Assembly (NCBI RefSeq): GCF_000717915.1
Contig: NZ_JOCX01000021.1
Coordinates: 94,223 to 158,222, forward strand
Direction of reading: 5' to 3'
DNA: 64,000 bases
Source: Streptomyces sp. NRRL S-244
GTDB lineage: Bacteria > Actinomycetota > Actinomycetes > Streptomycetales > Streptomycetaceae
The notes under the pieces were generated by a model. It ran no database searches. It saw nothing but the letters and a program-made list of their open reading frames with translations, and was not told where the DNA came from. Positions 59,819-64,000 of this stretch are shown here, in pieces. Position 1 is the stretch's first letter, and every line of letters begins with the position of its first letter. Position numbers and translations under genes: made by a program.

Positions 59819-60585
59819 TACTCGGCCGGCTTGATCAGGTAGCCGGCGCCGCGCCGGGTGTGGATCATCGACGGGAGGCCGGGGCCGCTCTCCAGCTTGC
59901 GCCGCAGGTAGGAGATGTACAGCTCGACGACATTGGCCTGGCCGCCGAAGTCGTACGACCACACCCGGTCCAGGATCTGCGCCTTGCTCAGCACGCGCCG
60001 CGGGTTGCGCATCAGGTAGCGCAGCAGCTCGAACTCCGTGGCGGTCAGGTGGATCTCCCGGCCGCCCCGGGACACCTCGTGGCTGTCCTCGTCGAGCCGC
60101 AGATCGCCGACGGCCAGGACGGAGCCCCCGCGGGCGGCCTGCGCCGCGCCCGAGCGGCGGACCAGGCCGCGCAGCCGGGCCACGACCTCCTCCAGGCTGA
60201 ACGGCTTGGTGACGTAGTCGTCGCCGCCCGCCGTCAGACCCGCGATGCGGTCCTCGACGGAGTCCTTGGCGGTCAGGAAGAGCACCGGGAGCTGCGGGAT
60301 CTCCCGGCGCAGCTGTCCGAGGACGGCGAGTCCGTCCATGTCGGGCAGCATGATGTCGAGGACCACGACGTCCGGCCGGAACTCCCGCGCGGCCCGGACC
60401 GCGCCGGCCCCGTCGCCCGCGCTGCGGACTTCGCAGCCCTCGTAGCGCAGGGCCATGGAGAGCAGCTCCGAGAGCGAGGCCTCGTCGTCGACGACGAGCA
60501 CCCGGCAGGGGCCGCCGTCCGGCCGGACGAGGGCCGTCGGGTTGCTGGTGGACGTGGACGCATGGGAGGTGGTCGTCGCAGTCAT
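59818..60585 (-). CDS. OmpR-family response regulator
   Basis: 255 aa, ATG at 60585. Receiver domain (VLVVDDEASLSELLSMALRYEG, phospho-acceptor in VVVLDIMLPDMDG, FLTAKD, YVTKPF) and a C-terminal winged helix (LTATEFELLRYLMRNPRRVLSKAQILDRVWSYDFGGQANVVELYISYLRRKLE). It is partner of the kinase immediately downstream. Together with the glycosyltransferase pair on the same strand it may form one regulated unit, as in the TrcRS/CseBC-like systems. Confidence 0.92.
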   Translation of the reverse strand: MTATTTSHASTSTSNPTALVRPDGGPCRVLVVDDEASLSELLSMALRYEGCEVRSAGDGAGAVRAAREFRPDVVVLDIMLPDMDGLAVLGQLRREIPQLPVLFLTAKDSVEDRIAGLTAGGDDYVTKPFSLEEVVARLRGLVRRSGAAQAARGGSVLAVGDLRLDEDSHEVSRGGREIHLTATEFELLRYLMRNPRRVLSKAQILDRVWSYDFGGQANVVELYISYLRRKLESGPGLPSMIHTRRGAGYLIKPAE

Positions 60586-60673
60586 GCGACCACGCTGGCC
60601 GCGGCCTCTGAGAGCGTTCTTGTCCCTACCTGTGAATTCCCTGAGAAACCCCGGGCGCCGCCCGGCCGGCCCC

Positions 60674-61552
60674 TCAGACCAGATGGAAGAGCCGGGCCCC
60701 GTTGTCGTGGCAGACCGCGCGCAGCCAGTCGTCGCCGAGGCCGAGCCGTTCCAGGGCCTCCAGCTGGTGCTCGTACGGGTAGGGGATGTTCGGGAAATCG
60801 GTGCCGAGCAGGATCCGGTCGCCGAGGTCCGCGAGCCGCCCGAGCTCTGGCTGCGGGAAGCCGCGGAACCGCTCGGAGAAGTCGGTGAAGGCCATGGTGG
60901 TGTCGAGGCGCACCGCGGGGTACCGGTCGGCGAGGTCCAGGAAATCGGCGTACTCGGGCATGCCCATGTGCGCGACGATCAAAGGCAGCCGGGGGTGGCG
61001 GGACAGCAGCCGGGCGACCGGCTCGGGTCCCGTGTGCTTGGCCGGGACCGGCCCCGAACCGCAGTGGATCACGGTGGGGATGCCCGCCTCGGCGAGCAGC
61101 CCCCAGACCGGGTCGAGCCGCTCGTCGTTCGGGTCGTACCCGCCGACCTGGAGGTGTGCCTTGAAGACCCGGGCCCCGGCTTCGACGGCCTGCCGGACGT
61201 ACGCCTCGGCCCCGTCCTCCGGGAAGAAGGTCGCGGTGTGCAGGCAGTCGGGGGTCCGGGCGGCGAAGTCGGCCGCCCAGGAGTTGAGCCAGGCGGCCAT
61301 CGCCGGCTTGTGCGGGTAGAGCATGGACGTGAAGGCCCGGACCCCGAACTCCCGCAGGAGCGCGACCCGCTGCTCCTCCTCGTGCCGGTAGGTGATGGGC
61401 CACTCGACGCCGTTGAGCGGTCCGAACGCGTCGAAGTAGTCCCACACCTTCGCCAGGACCCGCTCGGGCATGAAGTGCGTGTGGACGTCCACCAGTCCGG
61501 GCAGCCCGAGCCGCTCCCGGAAGGCGCGGACCGCGTCAGCCGTTGCGGGCAA
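60674..61552 (-). CDS. Amidohydrolase-2 family metal-dependent hydrolase
   Basis: 292 aa. The best start I see is the TTG at 61552, overlapping the previous gene by 17 bp. Metal motifs of the ACMSD/amidohydrolase_2 barrel: VDVHTHFMPERVL (HxH), FKAHLQVGGYDPND, IPTVIHCGSGP, LIVAHMGMPEY and GDRILLGTDFPNIPYPYEHQL (Asp). Relatives decarboxylate or hydrolyse small ring compounds. The substrate is unknown; coupling to the monooxygenase-like gene upstream suggests a shared pathway. Confidence 0.82.
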   Translation of the reverse strand: MPATADAVRAFRERLGLPGLVDVHTHFMPERVLAKVWDYFDAFGPLNGVEWPITYRHEEEQRVALLREFGVRAFTSMLYPHKPAMAAWLNSWAADFAARTPDCLHTATFFPEDGAEAYVRQAVEAGARVFKAHLQVGGYDPNDERLDPVWGLLAEAGIPTVIHCGSGPVPAKHTGPEPVARLLSRHPRLPLIVAHMGMPEYADFLDLADRYPAVRLDTTMAFTDFSERFRGFPQPELGRLADLGDRILLGTDFPNIPYPYEHQLEALERLGLGDDWLRAVCHDNGARLFHLV

Positions 61553-61874
61553 AGCCGTGGCTCCGCTCGACGGTCGCGACGTGCAGGGTGTAGCTCTCGT
61601 ACCAGTCGGCGCGGCCCTTCTTCATGGCCGCCTGGTGCTCCAGGTCCTGCCGCCACGCGGCGAGGGACTCGTGGTCGCGGAAATAGGCGACGGTGATACC
61701 GAGGCCGCCGGGGGTGCGGGCGGACTCGTAGCCGAGGAAGCCCGGGTTCGCGGCCACGATCTCGTTCATCCGGTCGAGGACCTCCGGGTATCCGGTGTCG
61801 TCAGGGGTGCGGACATTGCTGAAAACCGCCATCACGTACGGCGGTTCGAAAGCGGGTACGGGCTGGATGCTCAT
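61536..61874 (-). CDS. Antibiotic biosynthesis monooxygenase (ABM)-type small protein
   Basis: 112 aa from the ATG at 61874 (MSIQPVPAFEPPYVMAVFSNVRT). Dimeric ferredoxin-like ABM fold: DRMNEIVAANPGFLGYESARTPGGLGITVAYFRDHESLAAWRQDLEHQAAMKKGRADWYESYTLHVATVER, with the W/H pattern of HmoB-like proteins. It could be a small monooxygenase or heme-degrading-type protein. It overlaps the amidohydrolase gene. Confidence 0.82.
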   Translation of the reverse strand: MSIQPVPAFEPPYVMAVFSNVRTPDDTGYPEVLDRMNEIVAANPGFLGYESARTPGGLGITVAYFRDHESLAAWRQDLEHQAAMKKGRADWYESYTLHVATVERSHGFARNG

Positions 61875-61991
61875 GCCCACCACCTTCCGCAGCAGCCCCC
61901 CGGCATGTCCACAGGAACGGGGCCCGGGAGCCCAAAGGGATCCAAGTTTTGACCTTGGCCGCCCTGCCGGTGCCCGGCAGGGACTCGGCGC

Positions 61992-62873
61992 TCAGAACAG
62001 CCCGTCCTGCCCGCCGGGCGCGGCGAGCGGCGGCAGTTCGGCGACCGGCACGGCGGTCGTCTCGTCCGCGGCGGGGGCGGTGAGCTCCCAGCCGGCGAGC
62101 AGCCGGGTGTCCACCACGAGCCCGTCCTCGAAGTGCAGATCGGGACCGGCCGCGCCGGCGAGCCGGCCCACGACGCTCCCACCGGGGACCATCGCGGTGA
62201 CCACCCGCGCGGGGGCGGGCAGCCCGTCGAGTCCGAACGGCCCGGCATGATCGGCGGTTTCGCACTCCAGCCGCTCCAGCGACTCCGGCCACCCCGGCAG
62301 GGCCGCGGCCCGCGCGTGCAGCTCGGCGACCTCCCGGGCCCGGTCGGCCGCCGCCGGCAGGTGCCCCCGTACGGCGCGCTTGCGGGCGTACGCGATCCGG
62401 TCCGGCACCCCGAGGGCGGCCCGCAGCAGCTCCTCGGTGCGGCGGGTGGCCATCAGCGGCCCCCGCCCCAGCCAGGTCCAGGTCACCGCCCCCTGCTCCA
62501 GCAGCCGGGCCGGGCCGCGCTCCTCGGCGGTGATGCCGACCTTGACCATCTCGGGCCCGAACCAGGCCAGGTAGACGCGATAGGTGCGCGGATCGGCGGC
62601 GTTGGTGTCTGCCGCCACCGAGAACGACCGGTCCAGGCGGGCGCATTCGGGGCACTGGGCGTTCGCGGCCCGGCCGGGCACGGTGGCCCCCATGGGGCAC
62701 GGGGTCCGCTTCCCGGCCCGCCACACACCGAGGCAGTGCCGCTCCCCGCGGGCCGTGAACGCCAGCCGCTGCCCGTACGCGAGCGGGCTGCTGCGCTCAC
62801 CGCGCCCCTCGGCGCACCACCCGATGGCGGGGAGGCCGTCCTTCCACCGGATCCCGGTGCACCACCAGGTCAC
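61992..62873 (-). CDS. DUF2797 family protein
   Basis: 293 aa, GTG at 62873 overlapping the Lrp stop (GTGA). The conserved core is HCLGVWRAGKRTPCPMGATVPGRAANAQCPECARLDRSFSVAADT, with two Cys pairs that suggest zinc, then YRVYLAWFGPEMVKVGITAEERGPARLLEQGAVTWTWLGRGPLMATRRTEELL. This is the actinobacterial DUF2797 family; the YLAWF...KVGIT part resembles a GIY-YIG-like nuclease fold. The function is untested as far as I know. Confidence 0.8.
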   Translation of the reverse strand: MTWWCTGIRWKDGLPAIGWCAEGRGERSSPLAYGQRLAFTARGERHCLGVWRAGKRTPCPMGATVPGRAANAQCPECARLDRSFSVAADTNAADPRTYRVYLAWFGPEMVKVGITAEERGPARLLEQGAVTWTWLGRGPLMATRRTEELLRAALGVPDRIAYARKRAVRGHLPAAADRAREVAELHARAAALPGWPESLERLECETADHAGPFGLDGLPAPARVVTAMVPGGSVVGRLAGAAGPDLHFEDGLVVDTRLLAGWELTAPAADETTAVPVAELPPLAAPGGQDGLF

Positions 62874-63304
62874 AGCGGGAGGGGCCGCTCGAAGAAGGTC
62901 TCCAGCACGACGGTGGCGTGCGTACCGCTGACGCCGTCGATGGCGTAGAGGCGGCGCAGGACGTCCTGGAGCTGCCCGGTCGTGGCCGTGCGCACCTTCA
63001 CCAGGACCGAGGCGCTCCCCGCGATGATGTGCGCCTCCTGGATCTCGGCGATCGCCTCGAAGGCCGCCTTCGAATCCCCCATCCAGGCGTTGGAGTCGAC
63101 CATCACGTACGCGAGCACCCCGCTCCCGACGGCCGCGGGATCCACCTCGACCGTCGTGCGCCGGATGACCCCGCGCTCGCGCAGCTTGCGTACGCGCTCG
63201 TGGGTGGCCCCGGCCGACAGCCCCACGGCGGCGCCGAGGGCGGCGTACGACTGGCCCGCGTCCTGCTGCAGGCGCAGGACGAGCGCCCGGTCGATGTCGT
63301 CCAC
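62870..63304 (-). CDS. Lrp/AsnC-family transcriptional regulator
   Basis: 144 aa. The GTG at 63304 (VDDIDRALVLRLQQDAG) is chosen because GGAGGA lies 7 bp upstream; the ATG six codons earlier would put that site inside the gene. N-terminal HTH (SYAALGAAVGLSAGATHERVRKLRERGVIRRTTVEVDPAAVG) and a C-terminal RAM domain (AAFEAIAEIQEAHIIAGSASVLVKVRTATTGQLQDVLRRLYAIDGVSGTHATVVLETFFERPLPL). It probably senses an amino acid. The gap 63305-63456 has no gene. Confidence 0.9.
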   Translation of the reverse strand: MDDIDRALVLRLQQDAGQSYAALGAAVGLSAGATHERVRKLRERGVIRRTTVEVDPAAVGSGVLAYVMVDSNAWMGDSKAAFEAIAEIQEAHIIAGSASVLVKVRTATTGQLQDVLRRLYAIDGVSGTHATVVLETFFERPLPL

Positions 63305-63456
63305 GCGATCTTCCTCCCACATCCCCTGGAATCCGTTGCGCCGACGGTACAGGATCCTGCAATGCCACCAGAAGACCGAACAATATTCAGCCGTCGCCCT
63401 CACACGGCGCTCTGGCATGAACGGCACCCTGGCGTGGACCGCGTCCCGCGACCCGG

Positions 63457-63822
63457 CTACCGGGCGACGAACTGCGTCAGGATGGCCTGCACCTCGTAGA
63501 TGTCCACACCCTTGGTGAACGTCTTCTCGATCGGCGCCGCGCTCCCGGAGAGCCAGATCTTGAGCTCGGCGTCGAGATCGAAATGCCCGGCGGTCTCCAC
63601 GGAGAAGTGCGTGATGCTCCGGTACGGGATGGAGTGGTACTCCACCTTCTTCCCCGTCAGCCCCTGCTTGTCGACGAGCACGAGCCGCCGGTCGGTGAAC
63701 AGGATCGTGTCGCGTATCAGCAGGTACGCGGCGTGCACCTGCTCCCCCTGCCCGAGCAGCCGCGCGTAGTCCCGCTGCGCCGACACCGGATCGACCGTGT
63801 GCGCGTTCCCGAACAGCCCCAT
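63457..63822 (-). CDS. Bacterial PH-domain protein
   Basis: 121 aa from the ATG at 63822 (MGLFGNAHTVDPVSAQRDYARLLGQGEQVHAAYLLIRDTILFTDRRLVLVDKQGLTGKKVEYHSIPYRSITHFSVETAGHFDLDAELKIWLSG). This is the bPH (YokE-like) family, with TDRRLVLVDKQG and SIPYRSI characteristic. A cytosolic or membrane-associated domain of unknown ligand. Its start region is duplicated upstream. Confidence 0.88.
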   Translation of the reverse strand: MGLFGNAHTVDPVSAQRDYARLLGQGEQVHAAYLLIRDTILFTDRRLVLVDKQGLTGKKVEYHSIPYRSITHFSVETAGHFDLDAELKIWLSGSAAPIEKTFTKGVDIYEVQAILTQFVAR

Positions 63823-64000
63823 GACAGTCCCCCTCTCGCGGCCCGACCCGTTCCGAACCGTCTCCAAGGACCGTATCCACCCCCGGGCCGCCGCTCATCC
63901 CCCACAGGACCGACCCGCTGCTCGTCCCCGAACAGCCCCATGACAGTCCCCCTCTCGCGGCCCCACCCGTTCCCAACCGTCCCCAAGGACCGTATCCACC
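63811..64000 (-). repeat. Tandem duplication of the start region of the PH-domain gene (119-bp offset)
   Basis: About 70 bp covering the first codons and leader (63811-63881) recur at 63930-64000 with only a handful of substitutions. The second copy repeats the ATG and MGLFG (ATG at 63941-63939) but continues as EQRVGPVGDERRPGGG, not as the PH domain, so it reads as a non-functional duplicate start. It runs to the window edge, and further copies may lie beyond. Confidence 0.8.

Overview
The window is very GC-rich (roughly 70% or more), has typical actinobacterial codon use and many GTG/TTG starts with GGAGG-type ribosome sites, and carries Streptomyces-type housekeeping genes in a recognisable order. 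These include purD-dnaX-ffs-tRNA-Ser on the left and upp, tadA, tRNA-Ser and two SigB/SigF-family sigma genes further right. I read it as a piece of a Streptomyces (or very close relative) chromosome. It holds a core backbone with one inserted or strain-specific secondary-metabolite region.

Layout. 0-3 kb: the 5' end of purD, dnaX, the small SRP RNA and tRNA-Ser(GGA). 3.1-28.6 kb: a compact biosynthetic gene cluster that I cannot match to a known product. Its centre is a chain of genes on the minus strand, several with 4-bp GTGA overlaps. In transcription order they are an ATP-grasp ligase, a TauD-type dioxygenase, a small protein of unknown function, a two-module NRPS (A-T-C-A-T-E-TE), a LysA-type PLP decarboxylase, a cystathionine-synthase-type PLP enzyme and an IMP dehydrogenase of unusual (Tritrichomonas-like) type. 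Around this chain lie a second ATP-grasp ligase, a dimethylarginine hydrolase-type enzyme, an F420-type protein, an acyl-CoA-dehydrogenase-fold flavin oxygenase, an MFS exporter, an AvtA-type aminotransferase, a flavin reductase, an SnaA/NtaA-type FMN monooxygenase and a PadR regulator. The chemistry implied is a modified dipeptide made by the NRPS, extended or capped by ATP-grasp ligases and oxidised by flavin and iron enzymes. The NRPS ends in a thioesterase with Cys in place of Ser, a feature known from thioesterases that close strained rings. The odd IMP dehydrogenase may be a resistant target copy.

28.7-36.1 kb: a molybdenum/purine locus with a MerR-HTH + Mop protein, a PucR regulator, a two-gene xanthine-dehydrogenase-type enzyme, a small sulfite-oxidase-fold protein and a di-Mop molbindin. 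36.2-47 kb: backbone genes (DUF1059, lipoprotein, a degraded HTH gene, VOC protein, DNA glycosylase, an OpcA protein without zwf, HerA-like ATPase, LytR_C protein, upp, a universal stress protein, tadA and its partner). 47.1-51.4 kb: tRNA-Ser(CGA), small exported proteins, sigF and a second sigma gene. 51.5-54.5 kb: a MarR-regulated drug exporter and a TetR regulator. 54.6-60.6 kb: a glycosyltransferase pair coupled to a GT2-GtrA fusion, and a two-component system. 60.7-64 kb: amidohydrolase, monooxygenase, DUF2797, Lrp and PH-domain genes, ending in a 119-bp-spaced tandem duplication.

All product names come from reading motifs and remembered family sequences. No database search was run.
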